The notes beneath the pieces were generated by a model that saw only the letters and a list, made by a program, of their open reading frames with translations, was not told the origin of the DNA and made no database searches. Made by a program: the position numbers and the translations under genes. Shown one piece after another: positions 51,556 to 58,638 of a DNA stretch of 64,000 bases (positions are counted from its first letter, which is position 1; each line of letters starts with the position of its first letter). Source of the DNA: Micromonospora sp. NBC_01699 (GTDB lineage Bacteria > Actinomycetota > Actinomycetes > Mycobacteriales > Micromonosporaceae); the NCBI RefSeq assembly GCF_036250065.1, contig NZ_CP109199.1, positions 6,818,001 to 6,882,000 of the forward strand, given 5' to 3'.

Positions 51556-52404
51556 TCAGTACGAGTAGAAGCCCTGCCCGGTCTTGCGGCCCAGTTCACC
51601 GGCGGTGACCATGCGCTGGAGCAACTCGGGCGGAAAGAACTTCGTGTCGCCGGTGTCGGTGTAGATGTTCTGGGTGGCGTGCAGCAGCACGTCGGCACCG
51701 GTCAGGTCGGTGGTGGCGAGCGGGCCCATGGCGTGCCCGAAGCCGAGCTTGCAGGCGGTGTCGAGGTCCTCGGCGGAGACGACGCCGGACTCGACGAGCT
51801 TGACGGCCTCCATCACCAGGGCCGTGATGAGGCGGGTGGTGACGAAGCCGGCGATGTCCCGGTTCACCACCACGCAGGTCTTGCCGATTTCCTCGGCGAA
51901 GGCGCGGACGGTGGCCAGCGTCTCGTCGCTGGTCTTGAAGCCGCGTACGAGTTCGCAGAGCTGCATCATCGGGACCGGCGAGAAGAAGTGGGTGCCGACC
52001 ACCGACTCCGGCCGGTCGGTCACCGCGGCGATCTGGGTGACCGGGATCGCGGAGGTGTTGGTCGCGAGGACCGCGTCCGGCCGGCAGATCCGGTCCAGCT
52101 CGCGGAACACCTCCTGCTTGAGTTCCAGCCGCTCGAACACCGCCTCGACCACCAGGTCGGCGTCGGCCGCCGCGTCCAACTCGGTGGTCGGGGTGATCCG
52201 GGCGAGGGTCGCGTCGACCTCGCCGGCCTCGATCCTGCCCTTGCTGGCGAACCTCTCCAGCGAGCCACGGATGCCGTCCAGTCCGCGCCGGGTCGCCGCG
52301 TCGTCCAGGTCGCGGAGCGTCACCTGCCAACCTGCCAGCGCCGCCACCTGTGCGATGCCCGAACCCATCAGTCCGGCCCCGATGACCGCGAGTCGACCCG
52401 CCAT
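51556..52404 (-). CDS. hbd: 3-hydroxybutyryl-CoA dehydrogenase
   Basis: NAD(P)-dependent enzyme of 282 residues converting 3-hydroxybutyryl-CoA to acetoacetyl-CoA or back. VIGAGLMGSGIAQVAALAG is the dinucleotide motif, NTSAIPVTQIA the catalytic Ser region, GTHFFSPVPMMQLCELV the catalytic His and Glu region, and GFVTTRLITALVMEAV the C-domain start, where the usual Asn is Thr. FGHAMGPLATTDLTG and the TGQGFYSY end are family features. GGGAG lies ahead of ATG 52404. It resembles FadB2/Hbd and would act with a thiolase such as the one at the window start. Confidence 0.92.
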   Translation of the reverse strand: MAGRLAVIGAGLMGSGIAQVAALAGWQVTLRDLDDAATRRGLDGIRGSLERFASKGRIEAGEVDATLARITPTTELDAAADADLVVEAVFERLELKQEVFRELDRICRPDAVLATNTSAIPVTQIAAVTDRPESVVGTHFFSPVPMMQLCELVRGFKTSDETLATVRAFAEEIGKTCVVVNRDIAGFVTTRLITALVMEAVKLVESGVVSAEDLDTACKLGFGHAMGPLATTDLTGADVLLHATQNIYTDTGDTKFFPPELLQRMVTAGELGRKTGQGFYSY

Positions 52405-52501
52405 CCGCCCATCTCCCTACCTGGTACGCCTGTACGTCACCGCACTCTATCCGCCCAACTGAACGCCCCTTCAGGCGACGCGGTGCAGGCGGCGCTGGAA
52501 A

Positions 52502-52543
52502 GGTGACGCTGGAAGGGTGACGCTGGAAGGCTGACGCTGGACA
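52502..52543. repeat. 14-base tandem repeat, three copies
   Basis: GGTGACGCTGGAAG occurs twice exactly (52502-52515, 52516-52529) and once with changes (52530-52543), followed by degenerate GACAGGCGG units to about 52585. The array lies in the gap between hbd and the end of murA, where it adds no coding sequence. Confidence 0.75.
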
Positions 52544-52606
52544 GGCGGTGGACAGGCGGCGGCGGGACAGGCGGCGGGGCGAGCGCGGCGGAACGGGCGG
52601 CCGATC

Positions 52607-54223
52607 TCAGAGCGAAAAGTTCTGCTCCACCGGGGCGGAGGCGCGTTCCACCTCGACGCCGAGCGCACGCAGGTCGGCCACGAAGTCCGGGTAGCCCCGG
52701 TCGACGTGGTGCACGTGCGATATCTCGGTCACCCCGTCGGCACAGAGGCCGGCGATCACCAGCCCGGCGCCGGCCCGGATGTCGGTGGCCCGGACCGGGG
52801 CACTGGACAGGCGCTCCCGCCCCCGGACCACGGCGTGGTGCCCATCGGTTTTGATGTCGGCACCGAGCCGGGCCATCTCGTTCACGAACATGAACCGACC
52901 GTCGAAGATGTTCTCGGTGATCAACGAGGCCCCCTCGCTGACCGAGGCCATCCCGATCGCCATCGGCAGCAGGTCGGTGGCGAAGCCGGGAAACGGCAGG
53001 GTGACCACGTCAACCGCGGTGGGCCGGCGGTCCATCCGTACCCGGAACGCGTCGGTGCGGGTCTCGACCAGGCCGCCGGCGGAGACCACCTTGTCCAGCG
53101 CGATCTCCAGGAAGCTCGGGCTGGCACCGGTCACGGTCACGTCGCCCCGGGTCATCGCCGCCGCGAAGGCCCAGGTCCCGGCGACGATCCGGTCGCCGAC
53201 CGTACGGTGCCGCACCGGCCGCAACTCGCGTACGCCCTCGATCCGGATGGTGGAGGTGCCGGCCCCCTCGATCCGGGCACCCATCGCCGAGAGCATCGTG
53301 CAGATGTCGACGATCTCCGGCTCGCGGGCCGCGTTGTCGATCTCCGTGACGCCCTTGGCCAGCACCGCCGCCATGACCAGGTTCTCGGTCGCGCCGACGC
53401 TGGGGAAGTCCAGCCAGATGGTGGCACCGTGCAGCCCGTTGCGCGCCGAGGCGATCACGAAGCCGTGCGAGCCGGAGATCTCGGCGCCCATCCGGGCCAG
53501 GCCCGAGACGTGCATGTCCAGCCCCCGGGAGCCGATCGCGTCGCCACCGGGATGGGCCACCCGGACGTAGCCGCGCCGGGCCAGCAACGGGCCGAGTACG
53601 CAGATCGACGCGCGCAGCCGCCGTACCAGGTCGTAGTCGGCGTCGGTGCCCGGTTCCGCCGGCACGTCGATGGTGACCGTCCGGGCCCGGCCGGGCAGGG
53701 CGCCGAGGTCGACCGCCGCCTGGGCCTCGCCGCTCGCGGTCGAGGCGACGTCGCGGACCGGGCCGCCGCCGTCCACCGGCGGCACCTCCACCGGTACGCC
53801 GTCCGCCACCCCGACCACCGGGATGCCCTCGATGGTGCCGGTCGACGCGCCGTTGTCCTCGCCGAACGAGACCTCACAGCCGAGCCGGCGCAGCACCTCG
53901 CCCATGATCGCGATATCGGTGATCCGGGGCACGTTGGTGATCACGCTGCGGCCGGGCGCCAGCAGCGCCACCGCCATCAGCTTGAGCGCGGAGTTCTTCG
54001 CCCCGACGACGTGCACCTCACCGACGAGCCGGGCACCGCCGCTGACCCTGATCACGTCCACGTCGGCCATCGTAGGGTCGGCCGCCACGTCGGCGGTCAC
54101 ACCGCTCACACCGGTCCCCCCGGCCGACCAACCGCTGGGCGCGACCCCGTCCGGGTCGGCTCCGCCACCGGTCGCCGTCTGGGTGGGCGGCTCGCCGTCG
54201 GACCTCCGTACGCTGTCCGTCAT
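52607..54223 (-). CDS. murA: UDP-N-acetylglucosamine 1-carboxyvinyltransferase, Asp-type active site
   Basis: First committed enzyme of peptidoglycan synthesis, transferring enolpyruvate from PEP to UDP-GlcNAc. [10 protein letters not shown] has the catalytic Lys (about residue 76), TVGDRIVAG and [11 protein letters not shown] the conserved Arg sites, and [10 protein letters not shown] the active-site Asp. The mobile-loop Cys is replaced: the motif reads HPGGDAIG with Asp at about residue 228, as in fosfomycin-insensitive enzymes of Mycobacterium. An insertion of roughly 50 residues (about 134-182) precedes VTIDV. Length 538 is over 100 more than usual, partly from a low-complexity N terminus. 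ATG 54223 was chosen because GAGGTGA lies six bases upstream; ATG 54070 would give 487 residues. Confidence 0.9.
   Translation of the reverse strand: MTDSVRRSDGEPPTQTATGGGADPDGVAPSGWSAGGTGVSGVTADVAADPTMADVDVIRVSGGARLVGEVHVVGAKNSALKLMAVALLAPGRSVITNVPRITDIAIMGEVLRRLGCEVSFGEDNGASTGTIEGIPVVGVADGVPVEVPPVDGGGPVRDVASTASGEAQAAVDLGALPGRARTVTIDVPAEPGTDADYDLVRRLRASICVLGPLLARRGYVRVAHPGGDAIGSRGLDMHVSGLARMGAEISGSHGFVIASARNGLHGATIWLDFPSVGATENLVMAAVLAKGVTEIDNAAREPEIVDICTMLSAMGARIEGAGTSTIRIEGVRELRPVRHRTVGDRIVAGTWAFAAAMTRGDVTVTGASPSFLEIALDKVVSAGGLVETRTDAFRVRMDRRPTAVDVVTLPFPGFATDLLPMAIGMASVSEGASLITENIFDGRFMFVNEMARLGADIKTDGHHAVVRGRERLSSAPVRATDIRAGAGLVIAGLCADGVTEISHVHHVDRGYPDFVADLRALGVEVERASAPVEQNFSL
54209..54214 (+). 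promoter_or_regulatory. Candidate leaderless -10 box TACGCT for pduO, inside murA
   Basis: TACGCT ends 7 bases before ATG 54222 and no ribosome site precedes it. It lies within the first codons of the opposite murA gene. Confidence 0.45.
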
Positions 54224-54794
54224 GGCTGTTCACCTCACCCGCATCTACACCAGGACCGGCGACGCCGGCCAGACCAGGTTGAGCAACAACGAACAGGTCG
54301 GGAAGACCGACCCACGGATCGCCGCGTACGCGGACGTGGACGAGTGCAACGCCGCGATCGGGGTGGCCCTCGCGCTCGGCCAACTCGACGACGGGTTGCG
54401 TACGGTCCTCGCCGCGATCCAGAACGATCTCTTCGACGTCGGCGCCGATCTCGCCACGCCGGTCGAGCCGGATCCGGCGTACCCGCCGTTGCGAGTGACC
54501 GAGGAGTACGTGACCCGGTTGGAGGGCTGGTGCGACGAGTACAACGCGGAACTGGCCAAGCTCGACTCCTTCATCCTGCCCGGCGGCACCGCGGGGGCGG
54601 CGCTGTTGCACGTCGCACGCACGGTGGCCCGGCGCGCCGAACGGGCCGCCTGGGCACTGGTGAACCACGATCAGGAACGAACCAGCATCCTTCCGGCAAA
54701 GTATCTCAATCGGCTGTCGGATCTGCTGTTCATCCTGGCAAGAACGGCCAATCCCGACGGCGATGTGCTATGGGTACCCGGCGGCCGAAAGTGA
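54222..54794 (+). CDS. pduO: PduO-type cob(I)alamin adenosyltransferase
   Basis: Corrinoid adenosyltransferase of 190 residues that makes adenosylcobalamin from ATP and cob(I)alamin. [20 protein letters not shown] is the N-terminal ATP-binding loop; [23 protein letters not shown] and [20 protein letters not shown] with RRAERAAW complete the PduO signature. It probably supplies cofactor to adenosylcobalamin enzymes such as methylmalonyl-CoA mutase (partner of the epimerase at the window start). ATG 54222 overlaps the start codon of the divergent murA gene, and a duplicated sequence straddles the stop. Confidence 0.94.
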   Translation: MAVHLTRIYTRTGDAGQTRLSNNEQVGKTDPRIAAYADVDECNAAIGVALALGQLDDGLRTVLAAIQNDLFDVGADLATPVEPDPAYPPLRVTEEYVTRLEGWCDEYNAELAKLDSFILPGGTAGAALLHVARTVARRAERAAWALVNHDQERTSILPAKYLNRLSDLLFILARTANPDGDVLWVPGGRK

Positions 54795-54849
54795 CGCTCG
54801 ACCGAGCCTGATCACCGCCCGGAGATGACGCTCGGCCGAGTCTGATCAT
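54792..54849. repeat. Imperfect 24-base direct repeat at the pduO 3' end
   Basis: Copies at 54792-54815 and 54826-54849 match at 21 of 24 positions (TGACGCTCG..CCGAG.CTGATCA). Each contains a small self-complementary CTCG-CCGAG core, so the pair may also work as tandem hairpins between convergent genes. Confidence 0.6.
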
Positions 54850-55472
54850 CACGACGAGCGGTTCCGTTCCTTACGGCGGCGGGCCCAGACCACCGCGCCG
54901 GCCAGCGCGCCAACCGCCAGCACCAGCACCGCGACCGTGCCGATCACCCCGCTCATCCGCAGGTACGACGCCCCGGCGAGATAGCCGATCAGAAAGATGC
55001 CGGGCACCCAGACCAGCACCGCCGCGGCGTCGTACACCGCGAACCGTCGGTACGGCAGGCCTGCCACCGCCGCCACCCGGGGCACCAGGGTCCGCACGTA
55101 CGGCGTCCACCGGCCGAGCACGATCGCCGAGCCACCCCCGGTCGTCAGCAGCCGCTCCGCCCGTTCCCACCGGTCGGCGTCGATCCGGCGGCCGAACCGC
55201 CCCCGCCGCAGCCGGGGACCGACCAGCCGCCCTTCGAGGAAGGCGACGTGGTCACCGAGCATCGCCGCCACGCTGGTCACCGCGAGCGCGGTCGGCACGT
55301 CGAGGTCACCGGCGCGGGCCAGGAAGCCCACGGTCAGCATGGTGGTGGCCGCCGGCAGCACCATGCCGACCAGGATCCCGACCTCGGCGGTCAGCACCAC
55401 CGCCGCGGACAGATAGAACCAACCGGTCGGCAGACGAGTGAGCCAGTCGACGAACACCACAAAGATCTCCAT
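54849..55472 (-). CDS. DedA family membrane protein
   Basis: Integral membrane protein of 207 residues (SNARE-associated/VTT-fold family), implicated in lipid-carrier recycling and membrane homeostasis. AEVGILVGMVLPAATTMLTV near residue 28 is the re-entrant-loop region, ALAVTSVAAMLGDHVAFLEG the second conserved block, and RWTPYVRTLVPRVAAVAGLP the Arg/Pro-rich motif shared by DedA proteins. The tail RRRKERNRSS is basic and cytosolic. ATG 55472 was chosen because the open frame further upstream runs through a purine-only tract of no protein-like character. Related DedA proteins help return undecaprenyl phosphate, which would serve the glycan pathways here. Confidence 0.85.
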   Translation of the reverse strand: MEIFVVFVDWLTRLPTGWFYLSAAVVLTAEVGILVGMVLPAATTMLTVGFLARAGDLDVPTALAVTSVAAMLGDHVAFLEGRLVGPRLRRGRFGRRIDADRWERAERLLTTGGGSAIVLGRWTPYVRTLVPRVAAVAGLPYRRFAVYDAAAVLVWVPGIFLIGYLAGASYLRMSGVIGTVAVLVLAVGALAGAVVWARRRKERNRSS

Positions 55473-55544
55473 CCGACCACCGTGGCTCGCGCCGACGGCG
55501 CCCGGCGCCCTCCACCCAGCCGCCCCACCTCCTCCATCTAGCCG

Positions 55545-55611
55545 CCCCTCCCCTCCTCTCCCCTCCCTCTCCCCTCCTCTCCCCCTCCACTCCTCTCCCC
55601 CTCCACTCCTC
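55545..55611. repeat. Polypyrimidine/polypurine tract with 16-base tandem copies
   Basis: The + strand is almost pure C/T over about 67 bases and contains two exact copies of TCCTCTCCCCCTCCAC (55575-55590, 55591-55606). It lies in the leader region of the dedA gene, whose transcript would be purine-rich here. Such tracts can form triplex DNA. Confidence 0.8.
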
Positions 55612-55613
55612 GA

Positions 55614-55684
55614 CGATCTTGCACTTTTGGCGCCCGGATTAGGGCACTCGTCCGGATTTACTCCCGACCACAAGTGCAAGATCG
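55614..55684. repeat. Intergenic palindromic element C (13-bp arms)
   Basis: CGATCTTGCACTT at 55614-55626 is perfectly complementary to 55672-55684 across a 45-base loop. It sits between the response regulator and dedA genes. Confidence 0.75.
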
Positions 55685-55711
55685 GCGCCGTGAGGGGGTG
55701 GGGGGTGGGGG

Positions 55712-56443
55712 TCAGGGGTTGGGGTTGGGGTTGGGGTTGGGGTTGGGGTTGGGCGGTGCTGGGGCGATCGGGTTGAAGTTATGGTCGACGAGTCCGAGGC
55801 GGTGTGCCACCACTGCTGCCTGCACTCGGTTGCGGAGGTTGAGCTTTTCCATGGCGGCCGAGACGTGGGTCTTGACGGTGGTGATGCCCAGGTGCAGCCG
55901 CGCGGCGATCTCGCCGTTCGACAGGCCGGCGCCGACCAGGGCCAGCACCTCGCGTTCCCGGCCGCTGAGCAACCGCCGGGGCGAACGGAGGTCGTCGGTC
56001 TCGCGCCGCGCCTCCCGGTCGTGCGCGGCCAGCGCCCGGCCCACGATCCGAGCCAGCACCGGCGGCGCGAGCAGCGGTTCACCCCGGGCGGCCCGGAGCA
56101 CCGCGTCGACCAGATCCTCCGGAGCACCGTCCTTGACCAGGTAACCGATCGCACCGGCACCGAGCGCACCGTAGATGTTGGCGTCGTCGGCGAACGTGGT
56201 CAGCACCAGCACCCGGCTGGCGGGATGGTGGTCGAGTATCCGGCGGGTCGCCTCGATCCCGTCCATCCGGGGCATCCGCAGGTCCATCAGGACCACGTCC
56301 GGGCGCAGTCGCTCGGCCAGGCGTACGGCCTCATGCCCGTCGCCGGCCTCGCCGACAATGTCGAACCCGCCGGCCGTACGCAGCAACAGGGTGACGCCGG
56401 CGCGGACCAGCGCCTGGTCGTCCACCACGAGTACGCGGATCAC
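55712..56443 (-). CDS. LuxR-type (NarL family) response regulator with Asn-Pro tail
   Basis: Two-component regulator of 243 residues. The receiver domain (1-120) has the acidic VDD pair, phospho-acceptor Asp54 in VVLMDLRMP and Lys104 in YLVKDG. The DNA-binding domain is LSGREREVLALVGAGLSNGE with ITTVKTHVSAAMEKL (about 158-205). After VVAHRLGLVDHNFN, where such proteins normally end, the chain runs on as PIAPAPP followed by six Asn-Pro pairs, encoded by a hexanucleotide array. GTG 56443 overlaps a small repeat ORF by GTGA. Partner of the histidine kinase upstream; target genes unknown, the ABC exporter being one candidate only by distance. Confidence 0.92.
   Translation of the reverse strand: MIRVLVVDDQALVRAGVTLLLRTAGGFDIVGEAGDGHEAVRLAERLRPDVVLMDLRMPRMDGIEATRRILDHHPASRVLVLTTFADDANIYGALGAGAIGYLVKDGAPEDLVDAVLRAARGEPLLAPPVLARIVGRALAAHDREARRETDDLRSPRRLLSGREREVLALVGAGLSNGEIAARLHLGITTVKTHVSAAMEKLNLRNRVQAAVVAHRLGLVDHNFNPIAPAPPNPNPNPNPNPNP
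55715..55753. repeat. GGGGTT hexamer array (telomere-like, G-quadruplex-forming)
   Basis: Six exact GGGGTT units (55715-55750) and a partial seventh lie on the + strand, the template strand of the regulator gene, where each unit encodes Asn-Pro. Runs of four G at regular spacing meet the simplest definition of a G-quadruplex motif. Confidence 0.93.
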
Positions 56444-56580
56444 CGGTCCCCCTGATCGGACACTTCACGCGCTACCGGAACGTCGGACACTTCACGCGCT
56501 ACCGGAGCGTTGGGCACTTCACGCGTTACCGGAGCGTCGGGCACTTCACCGGCTCCCGGAACGGTGGGCCGGCCGTTCAC
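56440..56580 (-). CDS. Small repeat ORF between histidine kinase and response regulator
   Basis: An open frame of 46 codons fills the gap between the two genes. Its GTG (56580-56578) overlaps the kinase stop as GTGA, and its TGA (56442-56440) overlaps the regulator GTG as GTGA. After VNGRPTVPGAG it encodes 9-residue units EVPDAPVTR, EVPNAPVAR, EVSDVPVAR and a broken EVSDQGDR. The product would be short, acidic-basic alternating and probably disordered. The framing at both ends is exactly what a translated operon member would show, but changes between units are mostly amino-acid-changing, so selection on the protein is not evident. It could equally act only as a coupling spacer. Confidence 0.45.
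   Translation of the reverse strand: MNGRPTVPGAGEVPDAPVTREVPNAPVAREVSDVPVAREVSDQGDR
56457..56564. repeat. 27-base tandem repeat, four copies
   Basis: Units 56457-56483, 56484-56510, 56511-56537 and 56538-56564 share the theme CACTTCACGCGCTACCGGA with increasing divergence toward the last. Unit length is a multiple of three, so copy changes keep the small ORF in frame. Confidence 0.88.
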
Positions 56581-57758
56581 GGGTGTTCCCGGATCGGTAG
56601 CCGGGCAGCCAGGCGCCAGCCGCCCACGCCGTTCGGACCGGCGGTCATCCGGCCGCCGAGCAGGTCGACCCGCTCCCGCATCCCGGCCAGACCGTGTCCG
56701 GACGGCGGCAGCGCCGACCGGCCCGGTTGCGCCCGCTCGGAGCCGCTGTCGAGCACCTCCACCAGCAGCGCGCCGCGATCGGTGTGCAGGCGCACCGAGA
56801 CGGTGGCACCGGCGCCGGCGTGCTTGAGGCTGTTGGTCAACCCCTCCTGGACCAACCGGGCGGCGGTCGTACGCACCACCAGCGGCGCGGTCGCCACCGG
56901 CTCGGCGACGTCGAGCCGTACGGTCATCCCGGCCGCCCGGATCCGCTGTACGGCCTCGCCGAGCACCTGCTCGGGCTCGACCAGTACGGCGTCCGACTCG
57001 ACCGCCTCCGGGTCGCGCAGCACCTCCAGCAGCTCACGCAGCTCGTCGAGCGCCCGGCCGGCGGTGGCGCGCAGTTCACCCAGGGCCTGCACCGCCTCGT
57101 CCACCCCGCCGGTGTGCCGGGCCGCGTACTGGGCGGAACCGGCCCGGAGCGCGATCGCGCTGACGTGGTGGGCGACGATGTCGTGCAGGTCGCGGGCGAT
57201 GCTGGTGCGCTCGGCGAGGCGGGCGGCGCGGGTCTCCACCGCCCGCCGGGCTTCCATCTCGCGGGCCCGTTCCTCGGCGACCTGGGCCGCCCGGCGCTGC
57301 CCGCGCAGGTACCGGCCGAACGCGATCGGCGCGGCCACGAGGGCGGCGATGGCGAGCACCCGTACGACGGCCTGGCGGCCGAGCAGCAGTTGCTGGGTGC
57401 CGGGGTCGATCACGTCGACCAGGGTCGCCGCGAAGGAGAGCACGAACGCCAGCCCGGTCCCCGGCCAGCGCTCGTGGTACGCCACCACGGCGAGCCCGAT
57501 GGCCAGCCCGATCTGCGCGATGCCGCTGTTCGTCGGCGCCAGGCGGTCGGTCACCACGAGCAGCACGCACTCGACCAGCAGGACCGGCCACGGCCAGCGT
57601 CGTACCCCGGCCAGGATCACCCCGGCGGCGGTCGCCAGGCCAACGGCCACCGGTACGTCGCCGCTGTCCGCCCAGCCGAGCAGGCCGTTGGTCAGTCCGA
57701 GGGCGACGCCGACGAGGCCGAGCAGCACGTCCACGCGCCATGGCCGGCTCATCCCCAT
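56577..57758 (-). CDS. Sensor histidine kinase (NarX/DesK-like, HisKA_3)
   Basis: Membrane sensor kinase of 393 residues. The N-terminal 150 residues form about five or six transmembrane helices without a large external loop, so it may sense membrane state or an intramembrane ligand. A coiled linker leads to the H-box IARDLHDIVAHHVSAIAL with the phospho-accepting His, then an ATPase domain with VQEGLTNSLKHAG (N-box) and GHGLAGMRERVDLLGG (G-box). ATG 57758 has a TATGGT box 6 bases upstream, suggesting leaderless transcription. Operon with a small repeat ORF and the regulator. Confidence 0.92.
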   Translation of the reverse strand: MGMSRPWRVDVLLGLVGVALGLTNGLLGWADSGDVPVAVGLATAAGVILAGVRRWPWPVLLVECVLLVVTDRLAPTNSGIAQIGLAIGLAVVAYHERWPGTGLAFVLSFAATLVDVIDPGTQQLLLGRQAVVRVLAIAALVAAPIAFGRYLRGQRRAAQVAEERAREMEARRAVETRAARLAERTSIARDLHDIVAHHVSAIALRAGSAQYAARHTGGVDEAVQALGELRATAGRALDELRELLEVLRDPEAVESDAVLVEPEQVLGEAVQRIRAAGMTVRLDVAEPVATAPLVVRTTAARLVQEGLTNSLKHAGAGATVSVRLHTDRGALLVEVLDSGSERAQPGRSALPPSGHGLAGMRERVDLLGGRMTAGPNGVGGWRLAARLPIREHP

Positions 57759-57764
57759 CCGGCA

Positions 57765-57770
57765 ACCATA
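57765..57770 (-). promoter_or_regulatory. Candidate leaderless -10 box TATGGT for the kinase operon
   Basis: On the minus strand TATGGT is followed by 6 bases and then ATG 57758, with no Shine-Dalgarno sequence. Confidence 0.45.
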
Positions 57771-57872
57771 CGTAGTCGGACTTTCCCGACCGTCCTGCCT
57801 CCGGTCGGGGCGGGTCCTCCGAGTGGCCGAAGATCGGGCCATCCGGACGACGGGCAGCGAACGGCGATCGCC

Positions 57873-57878
57873 TATTTT
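57873..57878 (+). promoter_or_regulatory. Candidate -10 box TATTTT
   Basis: TATTTT ends 7 bases before GTG 57886. A GGGGG run lies between, so either a leaderless start or a very short leader with weak ribosome site is possible. Confidence 0.4.
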
Positions 57879-57885
57879 GGGGGCC

Positions 57886-58536
57886 GTGGCCAATGAGAAA
57901 TTAACGTTCCTGACCCAGTTTGTCCGCCAGCCGATGTCGGTCGGCGCGGTCTACCCCAGCGGGCCGGCCCTGGCCGGGAAGATCACTGCTCCGGTCCCGC
58001 GCACCGGTGACCCGGTGGTGGTCGAGCTCGGACCGGGTACCGGTGCCTTCACCGGCGAGATCCAGCGTCGGCTGGGCGGCCGGGGCCACCAGATCGCGAT
58101 CGAGATCAACGACGAGTTCGCCGGAGCGCTCAGCCGGCGCTACCCCACCGTCGACGTGATCTCGGCCGACGCCAGGAACCTGCGGGACCTGCTGGCGTCC
58201 CGTGGGCACGAACAGGCCGACGTGATCGTCAGCGGGCTGCCCTGGGCCGCGTTCTCCGGCGACCTCCAGCACTCGCTGCTCGACGCGGTCGCCGACGGCC
58301 TGAGCGCCGACGGGGCGTTCACGACGTTCGCGTACCTCTTCGCCATCTGGACCCCGCCGGCCGCCCGGTTGCGCACCGCGCTCCGGTCCCGGTTCGAGGA
58401 GGTCACCCTGGGCCGTACGGTCTGGGCGAACCTGCCCCCGGCGCTGGTCTACCACTGCCGGCGGCCGATCCGCAGCCGCTCGTTCGACCCGGCACTGGCC
58501 GCGCTGGGCGGCGGTACGGGCGACGCCACCGACTGA
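57886..58536 (+). CDS. Class I SAM-dependent methyltransferase (phospholipid-methyltransferase-like)
   Basis: Methyltransferase of 216 residues. VVVELGPGTGAFTGEIQRRL near residue 46 is motif I, HQIAIEINDEFAGAL motif II and QADVIVSGLPWAAFSGDLQH near residue 110 motif IV with the NLPY-like GLPW. The start FLTQFVRQPMSVGAVYPSGP is typical of proteins related to rRNA adenine dimethyltransferases and bacterial phosphatidylethanolamine N-methyltransferases. The PW in place of PY suggests a lipid substrate rather than RNA. It diverges from the kinase operon by 127 bases. Confidence 0.83.
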   Translation: MANEKLTFLTQFVRQPMSVGAVYPSGPALAGKITAPVPRTGDPVVVELGPGTGAFTGEIQRRLGGRGHQIAIEINDEFAGALSRRYPTVDVISADARNLRDLLASRGHEQADVIVSGLPWAAFSGDLQHSLLDAVADGLSADGAFTTFAYLFAIWTPPAARLRTALRSRFEEVTLGRTVWANLPPALVYHCRRPIRSRSFDPALAALGGGTGDATD

Positions 58537-58563
58537 CCGGACCGCTCGCACCCGGTACGACAC

Positions 58564-58594
58564 ACGCCCGGCCCCGGTGTACGGGGTCGGGCGT
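58564..58594. terminator. Hairpin terminator between methyltransferase and DUF2550 genes
   Basis: Arms 58564-58576 and 58582-58594 (ACGCCCGGCCCCG and its near complement with one G-T pair) flank a 5-base loop and are followed by TTT on the + strand. Serves the convergent genes on both sides. Confidence 0.78.
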
Positions 58595-58638
58595 TTCGGT
58601 TGCCGCGGGTGCCGCCGTCCGGGCCGGCCGACGGTCCG

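Noticed and set aside
55473-55679. N-terminal extension of the DedA protein to an ATG at 55679
   Set aside because: It would read through the purine tract as Gly/Arg/Glu repeats and through the palindrome, unlike any DedA N terminus.
55715-55753. GGGGTT hexamers as a chromosome end or telomere
   Set aside because: The array is internal, flanked by normal genes on both sides, and in frame within a regulator gene. Linear actinomycete telomeres are not built from such hexamers.
56457-56564. Possible CRISPR array from four regularly spaced repeats
   Set aside because: The copies are directly contiguous with no unique spacers and no cas genes are nearby; they encode peptide repeats instead.
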